A stretch of 64,000 nt of DNA from Nitrospirota bacterium (GTDB lineage: Bacteria > Nitrospirota > Nitrospiria > JACQBW01): NCBI GenBank assembly GCA_016194305.1, contig JACQBW010000037.1, forward strand, positions 24,319 to 88,318. The letters run 5' to 3'. Each line of letters starts with the position of its first letter. Position 1 is the stretch's first letter. Shown here piece after piece: positions 51,193 through 59,326 of the stretch. Under the pieces are notes generated by a model. It ran no database searches, was not told the DNA's origin, and saw only the letters and a list, made by a program, of their open reading frames with translations. Made by a program: the position numbers and the translations under genes.

Positions 51193-52368
51193 ATGGATTC
51201 AAAAAAAAATGAAGATCTGGATGATATTATCAGTAAAGTCCAGAAACTGGAGGCAATAAGTCTCCTTACTGCTGGTATTGCTCATGATTTTAACAACATG
51301 CTGACATCCATTCTCGGAAACATCTCGCTCGTCAAGTCACAATTAAGAGAAGATGACTGGTGTTTCGAAAGGTTGACCGAGGCAGAAAAGGCGTCTCTTC
51401 AGGCAAAAGAGCTCTCTTCCCAGCTTCTCACTTTTGTAAGAGAAAGGCCTCCGGTCAAAAAGATCGCGTCAATAACTGAATTGCTCAGTTTCACCGTTCC
51501 ATTTGTTTTGAGAGGCTATCCTGTTCAATGTCAGTTAGCTTTTTCGAAAAATATCTGGCCAGTCGAAATCGACGAATCGCAGATTACCCGGGTGATTCAA
51601 AATTTAGTCATTAATGCAAGACAGGCAAACCCCGAGGGAGGCGTCATTCAGGTCCATGCCGAAAATATGAATGTCGCGAATCCGAAGGAAAACGGTCTTT
51701 TATTGGAAAAAGGGAAATATGTTAAAGTTTCGATACGGGATCATGGATACGGAATCCCGAAAGAAGACCTTCCAAAAATATTCGAACCTTTCTTCACAAC
51801 AAAGTCCAGCGGTAATGGCCTGGGACTTGCCACTTCGTATTCAATCATTCAAAGGCACGGTGGAACCATGACAGCAGAATCGAGTCTGAAAACCGGAACG
51901 ATTTTTTCATTTTTCATTCCAGCGGTCATTCGAAGGTCATCCACCCTTGTGAAAGAGAAAAATACTTTGATTAAAGGGCAGGGCAGAGTCCTGGTTATTG
52001 ATGATCAGGAGAACGTCCTGCAGGTCGCAAGTGAAATGCTCAAACATCTTGGTTATGATTCTGAAATTGCCAGAACCGGAACCGAAGGACTAATCAAAAC
52101 AAAACGGGCAAAAGAATTGGATCGGTCATTTGAACTTATTATAACCGAACTGAATCTCCCGGGAGAGATGACCGGAATTGAAATGCTAGAAAAGGCAAAA
52201 GAAATCGACCCCCAAATCAAGTTTATTTTATCAAGTGGTTATACTTATGATTCGGCTAAAGGCCTATGTCAATATTACGGTTTCTCGGGAGCTCTTAGGA
52301 AGCCCTATTCTGTCCATGAGATGGGCAGCTTGCTTCATGAGGTCATGGAACTTAAACCGTCTTCGTAA
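51193..52368 (+). CDS. Cytoplasmic histidine kinase with a C-terminal receiver lacking the phospho-Asp
   Basis: A 391-residue protein. His31 in GIAHDFNNMLTSIL starts the HisKA domain, with the ATPase motifs VIQNLVINARQA, DHGYGIP and GNGLGLATSYS after it. The receiver (about 262-391) keeps VIDDQENV and the Lys in LRKPY, but has Glu319 in IITELNLPG where Asp is phosphorylated. It may be locked in a fixed state or act as a sink-free adaptor. No membrane or PAS segment is seen. AAGGAG precedes the ATG. The sigma-54 promoter and palindrome upstream suggest that the preceding activator drives it. Confidence 0.92.
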   Translation: MDSKKNEDLDDIISKVQKLEAISLLTAGIAHDFNNMLTSILGNISLVKSQLREDDWCFERLTEAEKASLQAKELSSQLLTFVRERPPVKKIASITELLSFTVPFVLRGYPVQCQLAFSKNIWPVEIDESQITRVIQNLVINARQANPEGGVIQVHAENMNVANPKENGLLLEKGKYVKVSIRDHGYGIPKEDLPKIFEPFFTTKSSGNGLGLATSYSIIQRHGGTMTAESSLKTGTIFSFFIPAVIRRSSTLVKEKNTLIKGQGRVLVIDDQENVLQVASEMLKHLGYDSEIARTGTEGLIKTKRAKELDRSFELIITELNLPGEMTGIEMLEKAKEIDPQIKFILSSGYTYDSAKGLCQYYGFSGALRKPYSVHEMGSLLHEVMELKPSS

Positions 52369-52388
52369 TTCAAGACAGAAAAAGAGCA

Positions 52389-53222
52389 TTACTTGTAAAA
52401 GAGTGCGCTGTCTTCTAAAAAGACTTCTCTTGTTGCGGAAATAAAAGAAAGCAAGACCTGTCTGTTCTCATAGTCTATTGCTCGACTAAATGGAGTCTCT
52501 CCAGATTGATTTTGAGCCTTCGGTTCCGCTCCATGACTCAGAAGGATGTTGACCATTCGGAGGCTTCCCCATCCTGCCGCCAGATGAAGGGGTGTTTCGC
52601 CATCTTTCCGCGTTGCATTTACATTGGCCCCATTTCTTAACAGTATGTCTGCAATATCCTCTTGTCCTTTTTCTGCTGCCCAATGGAGGGGGGTCTCTCC
52701 ACTTTCATTTTCCGCCCCGATATCCGCCTGATGTTCCAGAAATTGTATGACCAGTTCTTTTCTACCGATTTCAACTGCGATATGGAGGGGTGTTTCACCC
52801 TCATGATTCCGGACATTCACATTTGCAAGATGATTCATTAATAGATCCACCATTTCTCCGTTTCCCACCGTAACGGCTATATGAAGAGGAGTGTCCCCGT
52901 CTCGGTCTTCGGCATTGATATCTGCTTGAAAATCCAGAAGGAGGCGCACGATATTTTTATGGTCTTTGGCCACGGCTTTATGAAGAAGCGTACTTCCCTC
53001 GTCATTTTCTATTTGAGCCAACTTTGGCTCTTTCTTCAAATATTTATTCAGCGTGTCAATCTGATTTTGTTCGATTGCCTTAAAAGCCTGACGTGCCGAA
53101 ATTCCAGGATTCTTGGATAACATAGAGCCGGCATCTGCCTCAGAATAACCTGAAACAAAAAACAATATAAAAAACAGAGCGACAGGCTTAAAATCAATAC
53201 AAGAATATTCTTCTTCTTTCAT
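52389..53222 (-). CDS. Secreted ankyrin-repeat protein
   Basis: A 277-residue protein from ATG 53222, with a signal peptide (about 1-32, ending ADAG). Six to seven ankyrin repeats follow, each with the pattern GDTPLHIAVTVGNGEMVDLL or GETPLHWAAEKGQEDIADIL. A longer in-frame start at 53303 lacks the signal peptide layout and is not used. It probably acts as a periplasmic protein-protein scaffold. It is convergent with the kinase gene (20 bp). Confidence 0.88.
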   Translation of the reverse strand: MKEEEYSCIDFKPVALFFILFFVSGYSEADAGSMLSKNPGISARQAFKAIEQNQIDTLNKYLKKEPKLAQIENDEGSTLLHKAVAKDHKNIVRLLLDFQADINAEDRDGDTPLHIAVTVGNGEMVDLLMNHLANVNVRNHEGETPLHIAVEIGRKELVIQFLEHQADIGAENESGETPLHWAAEKGQEDIADILLRNGANVNATRKDGETPLHLAAGWGSLRMVNILLSHGAEPKAQNQSGETPFSRAIDYENRQVLLSFISATREVFLEDSALFYK

Positions 53223-53628
53223 TTCATTTAACCTTTCATTTACTATCGGCCCGGTTCGGACTTGAAAAATCAAAATGGACCGATCATATGATTTAAATCC
53301 CAATATATCTTAAGCAAATATTGTTCCATTTATATTTTTCCCCTGTGGACTCATAAAATAGCATTATTCTATAGGGTTATGGGTCTATGAGAGACGAGAC
53401 TCGAGTGGACCTTCGGCCCAAATGTACCCGGTTTCTGGCAGCCCGGCCAATTTATTCCTCTTTTCTTCCTCAAACGAGCTCGACGCTCAAAAAGGTACGT
53501 GTTGACCGGTTATTCTGAATTCATATTTTGAAGTGCTCGGGCCGAAAATGGACCGGTTTTTGGTGGAATTTAGAACTCAGGTATGATAATAACCATGAAG
53601 AATGGATCAAATGCCCGGAGGAACTGAA
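53223..53628. repeat. Intergenic region with two imperfect 26-bp repeats
   Basis: No gene was found. The stretches 53413-53438 and 53537-53563 are alike (both read TCGG, CC, AAATG, ACC, GGTTT and TGG in the same order). A possible promoter for the rhodanese gene is TTGACC (53502-53507), 16 bp, TATTTT (53524-53529). The repeats could be the remains of a mobile element. Confidence 0.4.
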
Positions 53629-54012
53629 ATGAATAAGAAATTTCTCAAACCCCTGTTAATATCGATTGTCCTCTCTTTTATTTCTGTCACGACGCTTGCC
53701 ATCAATTTGAATGAAATCGATGGCAAGGCGCTTGAAGTCATGATGGCCGATGGAAAAGCAATTCGAATTGTCGATGTCAGAGAACCTGACGAGTTTGCTG
53801 CAGGACATATAAAAGGGGCCATCAATATTCCCTTTGAACCGGCTAAATCAAGAGTTCTCAAAGAACTTCAGCCCCAGGAACGAATTGTTTTTGTCTGCCA
53901 CGGCGGACCCATGGGCCACGAGCTCGGAACCCTGCTTGCCAAAATGAATTACCCGGAGGTTTACAACCTGATCGGTGGAATGAAAAAATGGCGCGGAGAA
54001 ATTGTTAAATAA
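53629..54012 (+). CDS. Periplasmic rhodanese-domain sulfurtransferase
   Basis: A 127-residue protein from ATG 53629 (GGAGG 7 bp upstream) with a signal peptide (about 1-25). The single rhodanese domain carries IRIVDVREPDEFAAGHIKGA and the active Cys90 in VFVCHGGPMGHELG. The loop CHGGPMG is atypical in length for a thiosulfate sulfurtransferase. It may move sulfane sulfur in the periplasm. The next gene overlaps it by 11 bp. Confidence 0.88.
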   Translation: MNKKFLKPLLISIVLSFISVTTLAINLNEIDGKALEVMMADGKAIRIVDVREPDEFAAGHIKGAINIPFEPAKSRVLKELQPQERIVFVCHGGPMGHELGTLLAKMNYPEVYNLIGGMKKWRGEIVK

Positions 54013-54928
54013 GATTTTCGCAATTCTATCACGCCTCGCCGTATTGCTGTTATATAGCCTCTTCTCACCAGCCGTTCTTCCCGCAAGAGATTTTTCGCCC
54101 GGGACGGAATGGACCGGAATCTCCGGTAGCGCCTCAAACGACCTTATTGTCGTGGGAGAATATGGTGCCATCTCTCGATTCAATGGAACAAGATGGTCTC
54201 CGGTCGAAAATCAAACCGCAACCTGGCTTTCAGCTGTCTTTCAATTTTCATCCCATGCCATTTTTGCAGCCGGATATAACGGCGTAATTCTGCATTTTAA
54301 CGGCACCCGATGGGAGAAAATGGAAACCGGAATCACAAATGATTTGAACGGCATTTGGGGGAGTTCTCCGGAAAACATTTATGCAGTTGGAGACCGGGGA
54401 ACCATCGTCCATTACGATGGAATCCGATGGTCAGTCGTTTCGAGCGGCACTGAAAATCTTCTCTTCAATATATGGGGGAGTTCTCCCGCAGATGTCTATG
54501 CGTGCGGCGGGAGAAGCACGCTGTTACATTTTAACGGTCAAGTTTGGCAGAGGGTCCTGCTCCCAAAGGAGAGCCACTATGTCGGAATCTGGGGAAGCCG
54601 TTCTGACGACCTCTTTTTAGTCGGTGACGCGGGGGTCATTCTTCATTTTGATGGTTCGAGCTGGTCTCCCATGGATAGCGGCGTAACCGATCTTCTCAGG
54701 GCCGTCTGGGGGAGTTCCGGTGAGGATGTCTATGTGACGGGGGACAACGGGATGATCCTTCGTTACAATGGAAATCGCTGGAAAAGAATGGCTTTCCCGT
54801 ATCAAGATCCGATTCGCGGAATCTGGGGAAAAGATTCCAACCACCTCTTTGCGATCGGAGACGGCGGCACGATTTTTCACTATAACGGCATAAGATGGAA
54901 AAGTTTGTTCAAACCTGAAAAAAAATAG
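54002..54928 (+). CDS. Secreted beta-propeller protein (WGSS/DVYAVGD repeats)
   Basis: A 308-residue protein with TTG start inside the end of the rhodanese gene (GGAG 4 bp upstream). After a signal peptide (about 1-28) there are about six repeats of roughly 40 residues with the pattern WGSSPENIYAVGDRGTIVHY and then DGIRW. This is a propeller of the YCF48/kelch-like sort seen in secreted proteins. No catalytic motif was seen. The 11-bp overlap suggests co-translation with the rhodanese. Confidence 0.82.
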   Translation: MLNKIFAILSRLAVLLLYSLFSPAVLPARDFSPGTEWTGISGSASNDLIVVGEYGAISRFNGTRWSPVENQTATWLSAVFQFSSHAIFAAGYNGVILHFNGTRWEKMETGITNDLNGIWGSSPENIYAVGDRGTIVHYDGIRWSVVSSGTENLLFNIWGSSPADVYACGGRSTLLHFNGQVWQRVLLPKESHYVGIWGSRSDDLFLVGDAGVILHFDGSSWSPMDSGVTDLLRAVWGSSGEDVYVTGDNGMILRYNGNRWKRMAFPYQDPIRGIWGKDSNHLFAIGDGGTIFHYNGIRWKSLFKPEKK

Positions 54929-54974
54929 GATTTTTCCCCTCGGTATCTCTGACCCAAACGAAAGGGCGATTTCG

Positions 54975-57422
54975 TCAAACGGCCTTTTTAAGAATCAACG
55001 AGTTTCGTTTAAGGAGGGCTTCTACCGCTTTGACATCCAGGGGCTTTGAATAAAGATATCCCTGGAAATATTCGCAATTCAGTTTTTTCAACTCTTCAAG
55101 TTGTTCGGCAGTTTCAACCCCTTCTGCGATGACAAACTTTTTAAGAGAATGGGCCATCGCGATGACCGATTTAACAATTTCCATCGCGTTCGTATTGGAA
55201 CACATGGTACTGACGAAAGAACGATCTATTTTCAACGCATCCATATGAAATTTATGGATATAGCTCAATGACGAATATCCGGTCCCAAAATCGTCGAAAT
55301 AGACCTTGATATTCATTTTTTTGAGTTCGAGAAGGATCTGGGAGGAAATTTCAGGATTTTCCATAATAATGCTTTCAGTAATCTCCACCCTCACATTTTC
55401 AGGACTCACTCGTGCTTCTTCAAGAATTTCAGAGATCTCTCCGATTAAATTGGGTTTCATCTGTTTGCTAGATAGATTGATGCTCACCGTGAGTGGGGGA
55501 TCGAATGGAAACTTCTCCTTCCAGATAGCGATCTGGCGGCAGGCCTCCTTAAATACCCACTTTCCGATCGGCAAAATAAGACCTGTCTCCTCGGCAACAG
55601 GAATAAACCGGATGGGCGGAACCAATTCTCCGGTTGCAAGCTGCCACCGGACAAGCGATTCAAATCCAACTAAATCACCCGTGACGACTGAAATTATCGG
55701 CTGATAATGAAGCAGGAACTGGTTCTTTTCAATGGCATGCCGCAGGTCATTCTCCAGTCTCAGCGTTAATTTTATCTCTTCATGCATCTTTTCGTTATAG
55801 ATCACATACCTGTTTCTTCCATCCAGTTTAGCCTGATACATGGCAATATCGGCGTCGCGGATCATCTCTTCCGCATTATGTAATCCTGCGCTACTCAGCA
55901 CGATTCCAATACTTGCCGTAATGAACACGTCCTGATCGTTCAGTCTAAAAGATTTCTCCAACTCCTTTCTCACCCGTTCCGCAACGACAATCGGGTTTTT
56001 ATCGTCTTTAATATCTTCAAGCAAGATGGCAAATTCATCTCCACCCAACCGGGCCAGGGTGTTGTAAGCGCGAAGCGATTTTTTTATCCTTCTTGCCGCG
56101 CTCTGCAGAAGATGGTCTCCGACCACATGGCCAAAACTGTCATTCACATTCTTAAAGCGGTCAAGATCAAGGAATAAAATCGCAAATTTGAAATTATCTT
56201 CCCGTTTTGAATGAGAAATCGCTCCTTCTAATCTTTCCAGGAAAAGCGTTTTGTTAGAAAGATTGGTTAATCCATCATGGGAGGCGTCATGTTTCAGTTT
56301 GTCATAGAGCATTTTCTTCTCGGTGATATCTTGCATCATCCCGATAAAATAAAGGGGGTTCCCGTTTTTTTCTCGAATCAGAGATGCGGTCAAATTTACC
56401 CAAATATAGGTTCCGTCCTTTTTGACGTAGCGCTTTTCAATGTTGTAAGTTGGGATATCTCCCTGAATGAGTTTCTTTGAATAAATCAGACAATCGTCAG
56501 TTTCATCTGGATGAGAAATATTGATCAGGGAAAGTCGGGTCAATTCCTCCGCGGTGTATCCCAACATGCGGGAGAGGATGGGATTGACCCTGATAATATT
56601 GTTATCCAGGCTGATCAGGGCCATTCCCAATGGACCTTCTTCAAAAATCTTTCTCAGTCCCTCTTCCCGTTCCCGGAGGTCCTCATTAATCTTTGCGAGA
56701 TCGGTCTTGTTCCGCTCTAGCTCAACATCCCGGCGCTGGATTTGTTCCAGCATGCCGTTAAATCCTTCTGCCAGAATTCCAAACTCATCTCCCGTTTGAA
56801 TCCCGGATCTGAGCGAATAGTCCTTCTTCCTTGAAATCTCTTTCATGAGGCTTGTCAGATCAAAAATGGGAGCCGTAATTCCTTTTTGAAATCGCGACAA
56901 TAAGATAAAAGCGGTCGATAGAGAAATCGTCATGATTCCTGCGATCGTAACCGTATAAAGCAGGAAATGCGCGTACATTTCCTTGAGATCGGATCGGATG
57001 TAAATGGTCCCGATTGTTTCATCCAGGAAATGGATCGGCTGAACTATTTCCAGATAATTTAGGCCAAATCGGTAACCCGCCTCCAGTGAACTGGGATTAG
57101 AAACAGGACCATCGAGGTCTCTTTGGTAACGTGCAAAGGGCCGATCCTCTTTATAGATGGCGGCAACGACAATATTGGATGCGGAAATCGTCGTAAACAG
57201 GATCTCTTTTTCAGCCTCTTGATCATTAAATGACAGGGCCGCGGTACTGTTGTTTCCGATCATTTTGGCCTGAATCGTAAGCGCTTTGACCAACGATTTC
57301 TTGAAACCGACAAATTCGTTCGCAATCAGCCCGATGCAGACCAGGACCAGGAGAAGAGTCACCGTGATCAGATTGGTGATCATTAATTTCTGTTTTATTG
57401 ACCGGGTCTTTGATATAAACAT
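54975..57422 (-). CDS. YfiN-like GGDEF-EAL protein with CHASE8-type sensor, HAMP and PAS
   Basis: An 815-residue protein. A membrane helix (about 12-35), a periplasmic CHASE8-like sensor (about 36-150), a second helix, HAMP, a coiled region and PAS (about 255-375) precede GGDEF and EAL. The GGDEF motif is intact at 460-464. The EAL signature reads ESL (588-590), and DDFGTGYSSLSYI and EGVET are present, so both activities are possible. Its sensor and its position 9 bp before a YfiR gene fit the YfiN/TpbB control pair, but YfiN itself lacks EAL. Confidence 0.9.
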   Translation of the reverse strand: MFISKTRSIKQKLMITNLITVTLLLVLVCIGLIANEFVGFKKSLVKALTIQAKMIGNNSTAALSFNDQEAEKEILFTTISASNIVVAAIYKEDRPFARYQRDLDGPVSNPSSLEAGYRFGLNYLEIVQPIHFLDETIGTIYIRSDLKEMYAHFLLYTVTIAGIMTISLSTAFILLSRFQKGITAPIFDLTSLMKEISRKKDYSLRSGIQTGDEFGILAEGFNGMLEQIQRRDVELERNKTDLAKINEDLREREEGLRKIFEEGPLGMALISLDNNIIRVNPILSRMLGYTAEELTRLSLINISHPDETDDCLIYSKKLIQGDIPTYNIEKRYVKKDGTYIWVNLTASLIREKNGNPLYFIGMMQDITEKKMLYDKLKHDASHDGLTNLSNKTLFLERLEGAISHSKREDNFKFAILFLDLDRFKNVNDSFGHVVGDHLLQSAARRIKKSLRAYNTLARLGGDEFAILLEDIKDDKNPIVVAERVRKELEKSFRLNDQDVFITASIGIVLSSAGLHNAEEMIRDADIAMYQAKLDGRNRYVIYNEKMHEEIKLTLRLENDLRHAIEKNQFLLHYQPIISVVTGDLVGFESLVRWQLATGELVPPIRFIPVAEETGLILPIGKWVFKEACRQIAIWKEKFPFDPPLTVSINLSSKQMKPNLIGEISEILEEARVSPENVRVEITESIIMENPEISSQILLELKKMNIKVYFDDFGTGYSSLSYIHKFHMDALKIDRSFVSTMCSNTNAMEIVKSVIAMAHSLKKFVIAEGVETAEQLEELKKLNCEYFQGYLYSKPLDVKAVEALLKRNSLILKKAV

Positions 57423-57431
57423 GCTATCCCA

Positions 57432-57995
57432 TCAAGGTGTCGTATGAACCGTTGTCGCCAGATTCAATAGTTTTGAACTGATTCTAATTCCAGCTTTTTC
57501 CGCGGCTTCGGGATTAATCTCAAACCGGATCTTTCCGGTCTCATTCCGTAAATTAATGATAATTCCTTTTTCGGAAAATCCATCCGTATCGCTTATCGTG
57601 AGTATCCTCGAATTCCCAATCTCCTTGATCATTTCTGAAACGTGACTGGCTTCGGTAGAACTGACGAACAGGATATCGCAGCGGGTGGGATCCGTATGTG
57701 CGCTTTGGCCAAAAATAATCTTTTTCCCCCGGATCTGTTTTTTACCAAAAACCTCCCAATCAGAATCAAAGGGGTTTTTTCCGGCCACGCAGAAAACGAA
57801 ATCGCCCTTTTGACGATACTTCCAGTCAATAAACTTGAGAAAATTATAAATATATTCCGCTTTCATCCGGTACTCTCCGGAATAAGTCTCTCCCCTCGCC
57901 TTTTCAAATCCAGAAAAAATCGAGAAGAGACAGATTGTAAAAATAAAAGCACTTTTTAGAAGAATGGCTTTCCTTCTTGACTGGAGTAAGTTCAA
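57432..57995 (-). CDS. yfiR: YfiR-family periplasmic regulator
   Basis: A 187-residue protein with a signal peptide (about 1-35). YfiR-like segments are GEYRMKAEYIYNFLKFIDW, CVAGKNPFDSDW, VSSTEASHVSEMI and INLRNETGKIRFEINPEAAEKAG. YfiR in Pseudomonas binds and represses the YfiN cyclase in the periplasm. Here it lies upstream of the GGDEF-EAL gene in the same direction. The TTG start has GGGGAA nearby. No yfiB is in the window. Confidence 0.88.
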   Translation of the reverse strand: MNLLQSRRKAILLKSAFIFTICLFSIFSGFEKARGETYSGEYRMKAEYIYNFLKFIDWKYRQKGDFVFCVAGKNPFDSDWEVFGKKQIRGKKIIFGQSAHTDPTRCDILFVSSTEASHVSEMIKEIGNSRILTISDTDGFSEKGIIINLRNETGKIRFEINPEAAEKAGIRISSKLLNLATTVHTTP

Positions 57996-58039
57996 CAGGT
58001 TCCCCGGATCTTCCTTTACGTTCGGGACCTCTTAAATAT

Positions 58040-58068
58040 AATTTAACCTTAGGTTCATGAAGTGTCAA
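58040..58068 (-). promoter_or_regulatory. Sigma-70 type promoter of the yfiR operon
   Basis: Minus strand TTGACA (58068-58063), 17-bp spacer, TAAATT (58045-58040). The leader is about 40-45 nt to the TTG start at 57995. Confidence 0.5.
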
Positions 58069-58147
58069 ATCGGACATCGGGCCAATTATTCGATACAACT
58101 GGCATAAAATGACATGGGCGTGGTAGCGAAAAGGCGGAAGGGAAGAC

Positions 58148-59326
58148 TTAGAAGCGTTTAAACTGTTTTCCGAGCGAAATGCCTTGCGACTGATAGGAAG
58201 AACCGATATTCAAACCGTAAATCTTTTCGGGTATTTCGAGGAGTTTTTCATAAATTAACCGGCCGACCACCTGGCCATCATTGAAGAGAAAAGGAACTTC
58301 GTGGGAACGGACTTCCAGCACCGCCCGGGTTCCCTTTATTTCGTTTTTGCCATAGCCAAAACCGGGGTCGAAAAATCCAGCATAATGAATCCGAAATTCT
58401 CCTACGGAAGGATCATATGCAACCATGTCTGCAGCGTAATCTGTCGGAACGCGGATCTTTTCTTTAGAAGCAAGGATATAAAAGTCGTCGGGATTAAGAA
58501 TGATATAGCCCTTTTTCGGCTTTTCAATCGGTTCCCAGAATTCAAGAGGATCGTAATAATTGATCTGATCAAAATCTATAATCGGAGTATGAGGCTTGGC
58601 CCGATATCCGATAATACCGGAGTCTTCCCCCCCGATCAAATCGATCGAAATCCAGAGGCCGTTCGAAATCAGGGCCTGGTCGGGACTATTCTCTTTATAA
58701 ACCAGCTTCTCTTTCTTGTCCAGGTCGGTCAGGTTTTCATCCGAAGAAAGCGGCTTCCCCTGAATAAAGCGGATCTGATTCAGCTGGGTTCCCTCATGAA
58801 CAAGAATGGAAAACGTTCTCGGGACAATTTCAACATAGAGTTTTCCAGAATACCCGCATCGAATTCGTTCGAACTCCGTCCCATAATCTGTGATGAGCCG
58901 GGTAAAGACATCGAGTCGTCCCGTCGTGCTTTTGGGATTCGACTTTCCAGAAAGTTCAGAAGGGAGCGCCAGCTCTTCAATCAAAGGGACGATATAGACG
59001 CATCCTTTTTCCAAAACAGCGGGCCGGGTCAGATCAATTTCATGCATACAGAGCTGTTCGAGCCGGTTTTTAACCGTTAATCCCTCGCCCGGAAGAAAGC
59101 TTGCCCGAACCCGATAGGCGACAGGTCCCAGTCTCAAGTCCATGCTCGCCGGCTGAATTTGACTCTCTGAAACGGACGTTTGCGAGACAATGGCGCCGGA
59201 GAGAATCAGTTTCTTAATTTCCTGGGATGGAAGAATTCCTGCTGTCTGAAAAGAGCGAAGATCGTTTTCCAGGTTAGGAAAGAGTGACGGTTTATTCTGA
59301 TCCATTGCGGCAAAGTCTAATTCCAT
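58148..59326 (-). CDS. dcd: dCTP deaminase-family protein (2'-deoxycytidine 5'-triphosphate deaminase)
   Basis: A 392-residue protein of the fused dCTP deaminase/dUTPase-like type. Segments include IQPASMDLRLGPVAYRVRASF, LSGKSNPKSTTGRLDVFTRLI, YSGKLYVEIVPRTFSILV and DPGFGYGKNEIKGTRAVLEVRS. It probably converts dCTP to dUTP in pyrimidine supply. Its ATG shares its A with the stop of the P-type ATPase gene (TAATG), with AAGGG upstream, so it is translationally coupled to a cation pump. It is longer than standard Dcd (about 190 residues) because it has two copies of the fold. Confidence 0.85.
   Translation of the reverse strand: MELDFAAMDQNKPSLFPNLENDLRSFQTAGILPSQEIKKLILSGAIVSQTSVSESQIQPASMDLRLGPVAYRVRASFLPGEGLTVKNRLEQLCMHEIDLTRPAVLEKGCVYIVPLIEELALPSELSGKSNPKSTTGRLDVFTRLITDYGTEFERIRCGYSGKLYVEIVPRTFSILVHEGTQLNQIRFIQGKPLSSDENLTDLDKKEKLVYKENSPDQALISNGLWISIDLIGGEDSGIIGYRAKPHTPIIDFDQINYYDPLEFWEPIEKPKKGYIILNPDDFYILASKEKIRVPTDYAADMVAYDPSVGEFRIHYAGFFDPGFGYGKNEIKGTRAVLEVRSHEVPFLFNDGQVVGRLIYEKLLEIPEKIYGLNIGSSYQSQGISLGKQFKRF

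Noticed and set aside
58103..58118. TGGCATAAAATGACAT as a sigma-54 promoter
   Set aside because: The GC of the -12 element is missing at the required distance.
58301..59080. Open frame of 259 codons on the plus strand
   Set aside because: Antisense to the dCTP deaminase gene, which has clear motifs and coupled translation.
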